From positions 1,240,001 through 1,304,000 of the forward strand of contig JACAAK010000001.1 of assembly GCA_025093985.1 (NCBI GenBank): 64,000 nucleotides of DNA, written 5' to 3'. Shown piece by piece: positions 14,178 through 24,947 of the stretch. The translations under genes were made by a program, and so were the position numbers. Below the pieces are notes generated by a model, which saw only the letters and a list, made by a program, of their open reading frames with translations, did not search any database and was not told the DNA's origin. The DNA comes from Calvatia gigantea (taxonomy: Eukaryota > Basidiomycota > Agaricomycetes > Agaricales > Lycoperdaceae). Each line of letters opens with the position of its first letter. Position 1 is the stretch's first letter.

Positions 14178-14605
14178 AGCTCCTCAAACATTGGCAAGGG
14201 AGTGTATAATCGTTTATGGGGGAGCTGGACCTGCGGAGAGCAGATGGGTTGGTGTTGGTAGGAAGGGAGGTAACCGGTGTTTGTCCCTGCCTCTTCCTGA
14301 CCTATGCGGAAAAGGCGAGAAGCGTCACAGCCTCGGATGCGAACAAGTTAGTGATTATGACTTAATCGACCTAGCACAGTGATAAGCCCACGTCAACATC
14401 AATTAGTCATCTCATCTGACAAAAAAAACCCTGTTCGGATTTTGACAAGCACGTCTATCCCGAAATAAGTACTGAGAACTGGGCTAGTAGTGGATCGATT
14501 TCGCACGAGCAAGACTCTTCGTTCAACATTAGCCGTTTTAAGTCCATACTTCTGCAAAAGATGCTCCAATTAGCCAACCATATGGGTAATAATAATATAC
14601 ATCTT
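14178..14605. other. Intergenic region
   Basis: About 430 bp between the start of the membrane-protein gene and the 3' end of ERO1. Contains an A8 run near 14421. No gene or repeat supported. Confidence 0.4.
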
Positions 14606-16795
14606 TCATAGGTCACCAAAGTTGGCTGAAGGTCCGCGATCTTTATTCAGGTTGAAGTTCTGATTGTAGAAACCCGTCACCAAGTTGATCCATCTCCGCA
14701 GCACCTGCCATATGTACCCGACACACCCAACAGTGCTGTCCTTGCACACTCGGAATAGCGAAGAAAACCAGAACCTCGCTGCAAGTAGCGAATCTACCAA
14801 GTGATCCTCACCCGCTCTCGGAGATGGTTTCGGCTAGGTTTCCGTATTAGAACCGGTGTCATGTCGTTAAAATTCGCCATAATTTCGACCTACTCTTGGA
14901 CTGGTAGTTTTTTCTGTCTCGACAATTATTCTCTGAGACTCCTCCGCGTCCAGTTTCTGCCATTCGCGACGAAAGTCGTCCACAGCCTTGAGGCTCTCGC
15001 TAAAGCGAAAGAGGGTATTGAATAAAGCGACAACTTCGGACCGGTGTAGGAGATCAGGGTTGGTCTTCGGGCTAAATTCAAATTAGAATCTAGAATCCGT
15101 GAGATTTTCGGCAGAATGCAAGACACTCACTTCAACATCTTCTCGTCTAATTCGAAAAGAATTTTGAGAGCGGTTGCGAGTCCAGTTGTCTGAACTTTGC
15201 CCCATAGCCTACACTTATCACACCCAACGCAATCCATGATGCGGGTAACGTTTCTAAAATGGGTTTTGAACTCTTCCTTGAGGGTCTGTTTTTCGTGGTC
15301 AGACGATGATGCTTCAACTAATGACCGAAATACACCAACATTCGCGTTCTCGCCCCTGAACAAAACTTTCTCGTCAAATCTTCCAACTTCTTCTGCGACG
15401 CCCAAAATTTTGGCTAGTCGGTCCCAAGTCTCGGCGTCGTCCTCATGATTTCCGGTAGAGCAATAATCAAATGCCGACAGGTATGGGCCGAGTCGAGAGA
15501 CTGCTCGTAGTAGAAGAATTGTGTTGAAGTAGATGTATTGTAAACGTTCGGGGTGAGATGCGACGCGAGAAACGAAACAGTCAAGATTAGGTCCCTGGAG
15601 ATAGATAAGAAAAGAGGGGAAACACGTGTAGCGGGAACTGTGACTTGCCCATTCCCCTGTGGTCTGATTGAGGTAATCGTGGCAGATGTGCGTTGAAATG
15701 GAAGCGTGTAGGCCTGTGTTTGCCGCGATTATTGGACTGGAGTGGGGTAGGTCGGGAAACGATCGTACCTGAGATGACTTTATAGTACACTCGTTTCTCG
15801 AGGCACTGTGCCGGAGCATCGTCCTCATATTCGTGCAAGATTTCAATCATTGTATCCGGTAGGGTCACAGGAGCTGGGGATTTCCCCGTCATAAGTGTGA
15901 GCTCTGATAGGCCAAAACAATTCTCTTCGTAGATAGACCTCCAAACGCGATGGGCATCAGGTCCAGAATAACCTGTATACCTTTCTGGTACTAATTGAAG
16001 ATCAAAGTAGTCCCCCTCTATCACTCGCGCTTAAACACCGGCCAATAATCACTTCGTAGAGAACACACCTGTATTGTCATCCAGGAAGCAGTAATCCGAA
16101 GTCACGATAATAACAACCGGGTAATTCATGTCGCTGCAAAAATTCAACAAGTCAGCTGCCGAAAGGGGAGCACAATGTTAAGACCATTACTTTGTCAATT
16201 GATTCAGGGTCAACTTTACTTAAAGCCGCTGCTCTCCACTTTTCGGGGATGTCGCTCTGTATGAATACTTGAGGGTCAGCAACAGCTCGGAAGAATAGAG
16301 GAAAAACGGACCTCGTCAACTGTTGTAATTGCGCAGCTTGGGTTCATGCAGGAACCGTTGTCCGGCCAGAATGGGCATTCCCGATAGAGGTCAACCTTGG
16401 ATTACTATGAGGGTAGAAATTGAAAGCAGCGACATTCGAACCCACTTGGAAGTATCGGAAGAACGGCATACGGACGAGGTCTGAAAGGTTGCTGAACAGG
16501 TCGTCGTTTACACTTTCCATTGTTTCGTAATCGCAAAGCGTAGTTTCTATCGGGCCGGTTAACTAAGAAGGTGGTGAATCCCAAAACTTATGTAGAGGAA
16601 GTACGGGGAACTTACAACTGCATTTTTACAAGATGGGGCTTTCACTGGTTGATGTTCTAGTACATTTTGAACCTGATCCTTTCTAACAAGGGTATCCGAC
16701 AAGAACGATTTCTGGGCGTATGTTGACTGACACAGGGATATGAGGTTGAGGATTAGTGCGAAGGGCGGGACGTGAGCCGCCCGCAGGAGTTTCAT
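14606..16795 (-). CDS. ERO1: ERO1, endoplasmic reticulum thiol oxidase
   Basis: FAD-dependent oxidase that passes disulfides to protein disulfide isomerase in the ER. The ATG at 16795 starts a signal peptide (MKLLRAAHVPPFALILNLIS, then LCQSTYAQ). Family blocks in order: CDYETMESVNDDLFSNLSDL, PFFRYFQ, the shuttle-cysteine region ECPFW...CMNPSCAI, SDYCFLDDNT, DYFDLQLVPERYTGYSGPDA, RVWRSIYEENCF and ISTHICHDYL. They continue through ERLQYIYFNTILLLRA to the active-site block DCVGCDKCRLWGKVQTTGL, with the CxxCxxC pattern, and ALKILFELDE. After an intron the C-terminus continues to the stop at 14606, ending SANFGDL. A longer upstream frame exists, but the start at 16795 is the one that gives the signal peptide. 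At least nine exons. Confidence 0.95.
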
Positions 16796-17475
16796 GGGTA
16801 AGAAGACTGGCGGGAAAGCTATGCGGCCCAAGAAGCGAGTCCCTGCACTTAAAAAGTGGAGGTACTTAGTGGACTGTTGGTCTGAACCTCGAACTTCCAC
16901 GTCGCCACCGCTAAATTATTACCAAAGACGTTAAAAGATGTGGGACAGAAATAGATGACCACGTGATAATGATGATTCTTCCAGCGACACCTATCTTCAA
17001 GACGAGAACAAGCTAGAACAGGTCTTCGTTCTTGAGGCTCGGTGCCTGTTCAACATCTCAACAATCCTGGGAACTGCAGTTGTTACAACCATGTACGTTG
17101 TTGTCGTGGTCGGAAGGTCGCAAAATAAGCTCGGAGTTGTTGCAGCGCGGAGGTTCCTTTGGTCATATACATACATGTATCTTCGCCGTCTCTTCATCAT
17201 GACATACGAAAAGGGATTTTGCATTGTCCGCCACCCATCGTCTGCTTGAAAGTCAGCCCAGGGCAATCCATATTCTTTGCCACGTCAATAACTCAGGGAA
17301 TATCCCACGGCGGTTGGCATGTGCATTGGGGTCCGGCTGAATTTTGATTCTTCCAGCAACCACCACTTACTCTCACTTTTACTCTCCCGTGACGAGGTCT
17401 GATTGTTTTCGGATTTTCGTCTCTCAGGTACACACCGTCTAAGGTCAACCCTCCGGCTACCTCTTCACGAACAAC
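16796..17475. promoter_or_regulatory. Divergent promoter region between ERO1 and the vigilin gene
   Basis: 680 bp separating the ERO1 start (minus) from the vigilin start (plus). Small open frames here (for example 16997-17266 minus) have no family likeness and unconvincing composition. I looked for an unfolded-protein-response element and cannot support one. Confidence 0.45.
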
Positions 17476-20400
17476 ATGGCGACCCCGGTTCTGACTGCTG
17501 CCGACCTTCAAGTATGTCATAATTGTTTCGTATCTTCCTGGCCAACTAACCCTTCTCTGTAGAAGAAGCACGCACTCGAAGGCGCTCCTGATCCATTCCC
17601 TACCTTCGTCGACACCGTTGTTGCTAAACCTAAGGTCAATCCGGCCACCAACGCTGAATTGGACCCACTCTCGGAAACTGCCTTTCCCTCTCTGGCACCC
17701 TCTCCGTCGGTCTCTAATGCCCCCGCCGCTTCTGCCTGGGGTGGTCCCCGCATCAAGGCTGCTATTGCAAAGCAGCCCGTCTTCGCGGATTCTATCACTC
17801 TCTCGGCTATCGACCTCCCGACCGCAGGCAGAGATGGTAAACCGGCGACCCTCGGTGAGGTTATGAGGACGGTCACTACAAGGCACAAGGTCAAGTTGGA
17901 GGCTTCCCCGAATCACAAGACACGCGATACCACGTTTTACCTCAAGGCGGATTCCGAGAAGGATCTTGAAAAGGCCAAACGTAGTCTCGCCTCTCTGTTG
18001 AGTCCGGTCGTACGTAATTATCTTTAGAATTCTTTTCACCCGCTGAGGTTTTTTTATTTTATTTTTAATAGACGACCTCGGTTATCAACGCTCCTGCTTC
18101 CACCATCGCTGCAATCATTGGTCCTCGAGGTTTGACTAGAACCTAACGTGTAGTCCTGAATTTGATTTTCTCACTACGTCTCCCTCCAGGTGCTACCTTG
18201 AAGCAAATCCGCGATCAGACCACTGTCAGAGTTGATATCCCGAAGAAGGACGGGGCAAATGGTAACGGTCAAATCAGCGGCAACAATTCAGGCAAGGTTA
18301 CTCCAGCTTTGGATGAAGACGAAGAAGAGTCTACAGTCCCCATTACTGTCACCGGTCCCCAACCCCTCGTTCTGGAAGCCCAGGGACTCATCAACCAGAT
18401 CATCTCGACCAGGGTTTCTAAGGCCACTCATCGCGTCCGTGACATCCCGCCCCACGTTCTGCCGTTCATCAATGCTCGCAAGAACTTTTTCTTGGCCAAT
18501 GCCCAAGAGGCCAATGTCAACCTTGCTCTCAACGCTGCTAACCGCGAGATCACCGCGAGTGGCGACCGCGAAGGCGTTATCCGTTTGGTTGAATTGATCA
18601 AGAACAACATTGAAACACTCAAGACCGGTCTCACCCCGCTCAAACTTGCTCTGCCCAAGCGTCAGCATCGTCTGCTCGTTGGTGACGCTGTTCAACAGAT
18701 CATGGCTGAAAGCAAGTGCGCTGTAATCGTACCCAGCTCTGATGACCCCAGCGACGAGATCACCGTGTGGGGTCAAGGTACTGACCTCTCTGGTGGTCTT
18801 ACGGCGGTCATGCAGCACGCGAATTCAAAGTACATTCATGAGTTTCCCATCCCGGGCCCTGCTTCCGTGTCTCGCAATCTGGTCACCTTCTTCAAGTATA
18901 TCTCGTACGACAAAACTTTGAAGGACAATAACCCCGGTATTACGGCTTTCCTCCCCACTGTCAATGCAAAGAAGATGTCCTACACTATCGACCTTGCCGG
19001 CGACAAATCCGCTGTCGATTCTACTGTTCGTCAGGTATCTGAAGCAATCGGTAAATTGTACGGTGCTACGAAGGACATCTCCATAGACTGGCTCTTACAT
19101 CGCGTCATAACTGGGAAAAATGCCAAGAAGTATGTGTTACTTTCTTTCCATTGCCATTCTGTGCCTAAGACATGTCCGCCCACTTCTAGGATTAAGCAAT
19201 TCCACGAAGCCCACAACGTCCAGGTCTTCTTCCCCAAGGAGTCTGAGGAATCTTCATCCATTCTCCTTGTCTACGACCCGTTCTCCCCTAACGCTTCTCC
19301 CTCTCCTGATGACAAGAACCGCCATTTGAACGACGTTGAGAAGGAACTGTTGAAACTTGCCAAAGATGCAGCTGACGTCAAGAGCCAAAACATCAATGTC
19401 GACAAGCGCTGGCATGAAGCCATCACCGGTCAAAATGGTACAACATTAAACGCGTAAGTGTGGCCTTTCCTCCCGCCTTCTTCGCTAACACACATCCCAC
19501 GCTTTTCAGTATTGTCGGAGAAGATAAAACCCTTGTGATCAAGTTCGGTGCTGACGCTGGTGAAAATGCCATTGAGGACACTATTCTCATTCGTGGTATC
19601 AGCGCCGATGTTGACAAGGCCGTTAAGGAAATTTTGCAAATCGTTGAAAGTGCCAAGAATGACGAGATCATCAACAGCTATGTAAGCCTTCCGACGTTTC
19701 GTCTAAATAATCTAAACCCGTGAATGGCAGTCCACTGAATTTGATATTGATCGTGAATATGTTGGACGCGTCGTTGGTGCTCAAGGCAGTGGTATCAACA
19801 AGCTTAGGGATCAACTTGGCGTTAAGGTTGATGTTAATGACGAGGAAGAAAGAGAGAGTGGCGGCAAGAAAAAGAAAAGTACTGTACAGAAATCCAAAGT
19901 TAAAATCACTGGTCGTAAGGAGAACGTGGAAGAGGCCAAGAAACGCATTTTAGCTCAAGTTGAGCGGCTGGTATGTCATAAGTAACAAATGTCATTTTCT
20001 TAAATGTAACCTGTTTTTTTAGGCCGATGAGACCTCAGAAGTCCTCAAGATCCCCAACCAATACCATGCTTCCCTCATTGGCCAGAGTGGTAAATATGCT
20101 ATTCGCCTTGAGGAAAAGTATGCCGTGAAGATAACCTTCCCTCGTCAAAATGCTGACTTTGAGGGCAAAACTCGCGAACAACTCAAGTCGGACGAAGTTC
20201 TGATCAAAGGTGGCAAGAAAGGCGTAGCCAGTGCCAAAGCGGAACTTCTCGAGGCCCTTGAGGTTGAGAAGGAGTCGAACAATGTTCTCCACTTCACAGT
20301 TCCTACCCGTTCGGTCGCTCGCATCCTCGGTAAAGGAGGTGCTCAAATCAATGACATCAAGGATATCACTGGTGCCATCATCGATATTGATAAGTCTTCA

Positions 20401-21738
20401 GATGATGCTGACACCACCAACGTTACTCTCCGCGGTACCAAAACTGCGATTAGCGACGCCAAAGCAGCTATCCTCGACATTGCTAGCACAGTGCCAGAAG
20501 AAATCACGGTCACCTTAAACATTGAGAGCAAGTACCACCGCAACCTGATCGGCGCCGGGGGCCAAGGTCTCAGGGAACTCATCACCCGTTGCGACGGCCC
20601 CACGGAGTCCAGGGCGCAGGCTGGCCTAGTTCGATTGTAAGTGGCACAACCTCCTTACAACTTACACTAACTAATCCCTTGCAATCATGTGCCGCGCAGC
20701 CCACGTCAGGGTGAATCTGGTGATGAAGTCCGCATCCGTGGTGAACCCAAAGTTGTCAATAAGATAAAAGAGGAATTGTTGAAGGCTGTTGTGGCTCTCC
20801 GTGATCGCATCGTTCTCGCTGTGGAAGTTCCCGCTGCTCAACACCGCGTCTTAATTGGGCGTGGCGGTCAGCATCTCACTGAACTGCAGAATAAGACGGG
20901 TGCCCAGATCCAATTTCCGGGCTCTCGGTCCTACGCTCAGATTGGCGAGGCAGAAAACGCCGAAGAATTCACCAACGTCGACTCGGGTGATATTGTCAAA
21001 GTTTCTGGTACCCGTTCCGCTTGTGAAGCTGCTATCGCAGAGCTTAAGGTATGAACTTCCTTTGTCCTGTAAGCACCAAATACCCATGCTGTGTTTAGAG
21101 TCGAGTCAAACCACCTACACCAGAGGGTGTTGTCACCACTGTCAATGTGCCATTTAAGTATCACCACGCAATATCTCAACAAGGTGCCTTCTACCGTACT
21201 CTTCGTGCCATTGGTGTTCAGGTCGAACAATCTGCTCAACCGACCAAATCCGCCGTTCCTTCTGGGCCCAGCTCCAAGGCTACCCCTTCCGCTCGTATTG
21301 ATGAAGATGAAGAAGCTGCAGAAGTTGAATGGGTTGTTGAGGCTAACTACCAGGATGCTGAAGAGGGTGAATCAACTTGGACCCTGAAAGGCCGCGATCA
21401 GACTGTTCTAGACAAGTCCCAAAGCCTCATCGCGGATGCGATCCAACACGCCGAACAGATGACTCACGTGGGCTATCTTACCTTACCCGACAGGTCCTCT
21501 TTCCCCAGGATTGTTGGCTCCAAGGGTGCTACTGTGGCCCGGCTCAGGCAGGAAACTGGGGCTGACATTACTGTCAGTAGAGAGGACACTACCATCACAA
21601 TCATTGGTAAGTACCAATACTTCAATGCGGGCTTCGGTTTTTTGACCATTCCCAGGTTCCGAAAACGACATTGAGGCTGCCAAAGCTGCAATCGTTAAGC
21701 TGGCTTCCATGCCTGGTACACGTCCTCGTCGTAGCTAG
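17476..21738 (+). CDS. SCP160: Vigilin/Scp160-type multi-KH RNA-binding protein
   Basis: Cytoplasmic protein that in yeast associates with ER-bound polysomes and binds many mRNAs. The ATG at 17476 starts MATPVLTAADLQ; an intron joins KKHALEGAPDPFPTF. Consecutive KH domains follow through more than ten exons. The GxxG loops I can see are IIGPRG|ATLKQI (split by an intron), VVGAQGSGINKL, LIGQSGKYAIRL, ILGKGGAQIND, LIGAGGQGLREL, LIGRGGQHLTEL and IVGSKGATVARL. At least two further KH-like segments lack a clear loop (around 18660-18830 and 19460-19680). The stop is at 21736-21738 after PGTRPRRS. Total about 1,250 residues, as expected. It is convergent with SR140. Confidence 0.95.
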
Positions 21739-21892
21739 AAAGAGATTTATACTATGGTTGGGTTATAACCGTTTGGGATCATTGGCTAGAGACATCCCGA
21801 TATACGGTACATACATGGGCTTATGAGTCTATGAATTTTATGAATTGAAAAGTACGGCAAACAAGGATAGTACTTCTACACGCCAACTATAA

Positions 21893-24726
21893 TCAATGGG
21901 AGCTGTCATTATTTATGAGAGTACCGTCCAGACTGTCAACTGGCTCTCCGTCAATATCATCAACAGGCATACCATCAATATCATCCGCAGAAGCCCCAGC
22001 CAAATTCCTTGAAATTGGTCCATTATCAACATTGTGCACCGGTTCACCATTTTGATCATTCACAGGTTCTCCATCAATATCATCAACGGGTTCTCCGTCA
22101 ATGTCATCAATAGGTTCCCCGTCAACATCATCAACGGGTTCCCCATCGAGGTCATCTGCGGGATCGCCATCAACATTACTTTCAACGTCCATGGCATCTT
22201 CGTCAAGGGGCGGGACGTCATTGGCAAGTTTGAAGGAACTCTGCTTAAACCGAGATGTGAAAGAAGTCTTCTGCTCCTCAGCCTTTTCCGCTTTCCCCTC
22301 TACTCGGGCTTCGAAAGTAATGGCGGCGCCCTCAAGGCGTTGACGAAGCCCAGCAGTGAACTCCGGTGAGAAAACAATCCAGTCTTCCCAAACTTCAACA
22401 ACCGCTAGGATTTGCTTCTTGAATGTTTCCGCTGTCATACGACCGGGGAAAGAATGATAGATGTTCGCAAGATGGTCAAAGACAATACCCAGACGTGATT
22501 GGAATTCCTGCCTGAACTTCCAAGCACTCGGAACGGGAGCCGCTGAGTTGTGAAGGATATCGCAGATGAGATGCAATCGGGCGACCTTCCTCGGAACGGC
22601 AGTCCCATCGACTAGCAACGAGGCAACAATGATGTCGGCAACCTAAGAGTTGAGAGTCAGGGGAGAATAAACGAGAAAAATGCTCCATTTACTTCGTGTG
22701 CTGCTTCAGCGTGTTCAAGACTAAACGCCATACATCGCGCTATCTCGCCACGTTTGCCTGACATCCCCCGAAGCATCGCTTCAAATCGCTTTCTTGCAAG
22801 TTTTCCTAATTTGTTCTTGCGACCCCGTTCTCTTTCGGATTCTTCGGCGGAGTCAGTTGAATAGATGGAATTGTACCCCTGCATGCTCCGTTAACTTCAT
22901 GAAACCATTCACCAAGTCAGCGATCCTGACCTCATCGTCAAATTCCGGTTTCAACACACGGTCCGATTCAATCAACCCGCGATAAAATGCGTGTCGTCGG
23001 TGCTGCAGAAGGGTCAATACCATGAAACAAGCAAACGGAAGTGACTGACATTTTTGTGGATCAGGAAAGCATACTTTGGGTTGTTACGTTCCCGTTCGCG
23101 GAGTGTTTCTTCATATTTTGGATCTTGCCCTTTTACTTCTGCGGCAACGGCCCGAATGAAAGTATCGGTAACTGCTTCCTCTTCTTCCGTGTGTGCTCGG
23201 CTCAGTGGACTCCGTGAGTATCGTCTGCGTGGAGATCGGCTCGACGACTGATACCGACGCGGACGGCTACGAGACCTAGGCCGGGATCGAGACCGACTCC
23301 TGCCTCTGTTTCTATTATACGAACGACTGCGGGAGCGTCGTGAGCTTCGATGATGTCTCTCTCGTGAACGAGACCGACGACGATCGCGAGAACGGCTTCG
23401 ACTCCGGCTCCGGCTCCTGTCATGCTCTCGATAGTGTGGTTGCGCAACTACAAGGATTTAGCAGGCCAACGAACGAAAATCGTTGTTGCAACTTACCGTA
23501 TTTCGGTTTAGCAGCCAGCGGCACGGCTTTGCTCCACCCAACCCGCAAGACGGACCCACCCCAATCGTAACCGTCAAATTCTCGCAGGGCTTCCTCGGCA
23601 TCATGCCGCTTCATGAATGACACAAACCCACTCAACCCAGCTTTGTTCCTGCGAGACACAGTCATATCAGCACCTGGCCCAATAGTGCCATCGGTTCTTG
23701 GCCACATTATTTTGACCTAAAAGAGGTGATAAGTACTGTGGTCCCAAGGAAGAGCGCGAGGGAGCCTACAGAACCGACTGGCCCCACTTTAGCAAAAAAG
23801 TTGCCCAGGGTTTCCTCTGTGACATGGGAGGGTAAATTGGCGACGAAGACATTCGAAGTCTTAGAAGGTGCTCATAAGAACCATGCGAAAAAGATGGCAA
23901 GATAGATACCTGTGGGTCCCCACGATCCTTACTACCGCTCTGACCCTCATAAGCTAAGGGGATATGAGACGCCGGGAGACAAAACGGATATTACCAACCA
24001 CTCACCCGCAAGAGCAGTTACTGAACGACCATGACTTTGGGCTATGATAGGCGTTTAACCCAACAGCGTTCTATGTCGAACGAATTAACATACATTGTCT
24101 TGCATATTTGGCTTCTCTCTCAGCCTGCTCTCTGTGATCGCCGTGAACAGAAGTCGCACAGATGGCTCGATTTACACACCTCTTGATTTCTTCCAAGAAC
24201 GCGTCCATAGCCCTCTTTCCCTTAGGCCTCGGTACATTCGGCGGAGGTGATATCGACTGTATTCGCGTCACATTATGAGCGTGAGGTGTAAATTGGCATG
24301 CAAAAAACTGGATGCGCACCCTATCCAGATTCGCCACCCGAGCAACAGACGTGCTCATATCTTGCGCCTTCAATGGAGCGTACTCAGTACCATCAGAACC
24401 AGCTTTAACAAAAGCCGACTTCTTCCTCCGCGCAGCGTCGTCTCCTTGGAAGGCGTCAAGGAATTCCGCATAAGCCTTTGCTGCCTGAGCTTCCTCTTCC
24501 CGTTTCTTCGCTTCAGCAGCCTCGTACTCCTTTTCTCTTCGCGATTTACGCACAGTGCCAGACGTATATTGCGAGAGTTTCGCGTCATCTACAGGTTTTT
24601 GCTAATTGGGGAAGGGGGACTGGTGAGCATGATCGGAGAAGGAAATAACTCTGTCCATCGCACTGGGAAGGAAGAGTCTTCATCATCGTCAAAAAATGCG
24701 GCCAACTTTGCCTTGGTTTTGTCCAT
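21893..24726 (-). CDS. U2 snRNP-associated SURP/CID protein SR140 (U2SURP)
   Basis: Spliceosomal protein linked to the U2 snRNP. The ATG at 24726 starts MDKTKAKLAAFF; an intron (donor GTGCGA) joins QKPVDDAKLSQYTSGTVRK. A charged helix (REKEYEAAEAKKREEEAQAA) and KKSAFVKAGSDGTEYAPL follow. The RRM spans about 23880-23500, with VKIMWPRTDG, AGLSGFVSFMKRHDAEEAL and DGYDWGGSVLRVGWSK. An Arg/Ser-rich stretch (about 23450-23210) precedes the SURP part (DTFIRAVAAEVKGQDPKYEE; NPKYAFL). The CID domain (about 22980-22300) includes RCMAFSLEHAEAAHEV, RLHLICDILHNS, FRQEFQSRLGIVFDHL and VVEVWEDW. The tail is an acidic octapeptide repeat of DIDGEPVD type, a feature also known from animal SR140. At least eight exons. 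Confidence 0.93.
21910..22180 (-). repeat. Octapeptide-coding tandem repeat (DIDGEPVD type) at the SR140 C-terminus
   Basis: About eleven degenerate copies of a 24-nt unit encode D-[IVL]-D-G-[EMD]-P-[VIA]-D at the end of SR140. Related DGxP repeats occur in animal SR140, so the motif itself is conserved. Copy number and nucleotide likeness between copies suggest local expansion here. Confidence 0.85.
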
Positions 24727-24947
24727 GTTGAATAATTCGTATCTGATTCCAGGAAAACCCTTGAGCTCAATAGGCCGAGAAGTCCAATGTGGGGATCAGG
24801 TGGTTAGCTGGCAAGCTCGGCAGGTCACATTAACTTATCATTTCACACGGTGAGCTGTCTTGATTCCAACACAAAAATAGGAATCGTAGTTGTTGAAGAT
24901 GCAGAACAATAATAGACAGTGGGTAACAATTGCAATAAACGAGAACC

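Noticed and set aside
16997..17266. 89-residue minus-strand frame between ERO1 and the vigilin gene
   Set aside because: No motif, unlikely composition, and it sits in a region expected to be a divergent promoter.
18288..18818. 176-residue minus-strand frame
   Set aside because: Fully opposite an exon of the multi-KH gene, whose GxxG motifs prove the plus frame.
22034..22369. 111-residue plus-strand frame rich in Ile and Asn
   Set aside because: It is the antisense reading of the SR140 octapeptide repeat.
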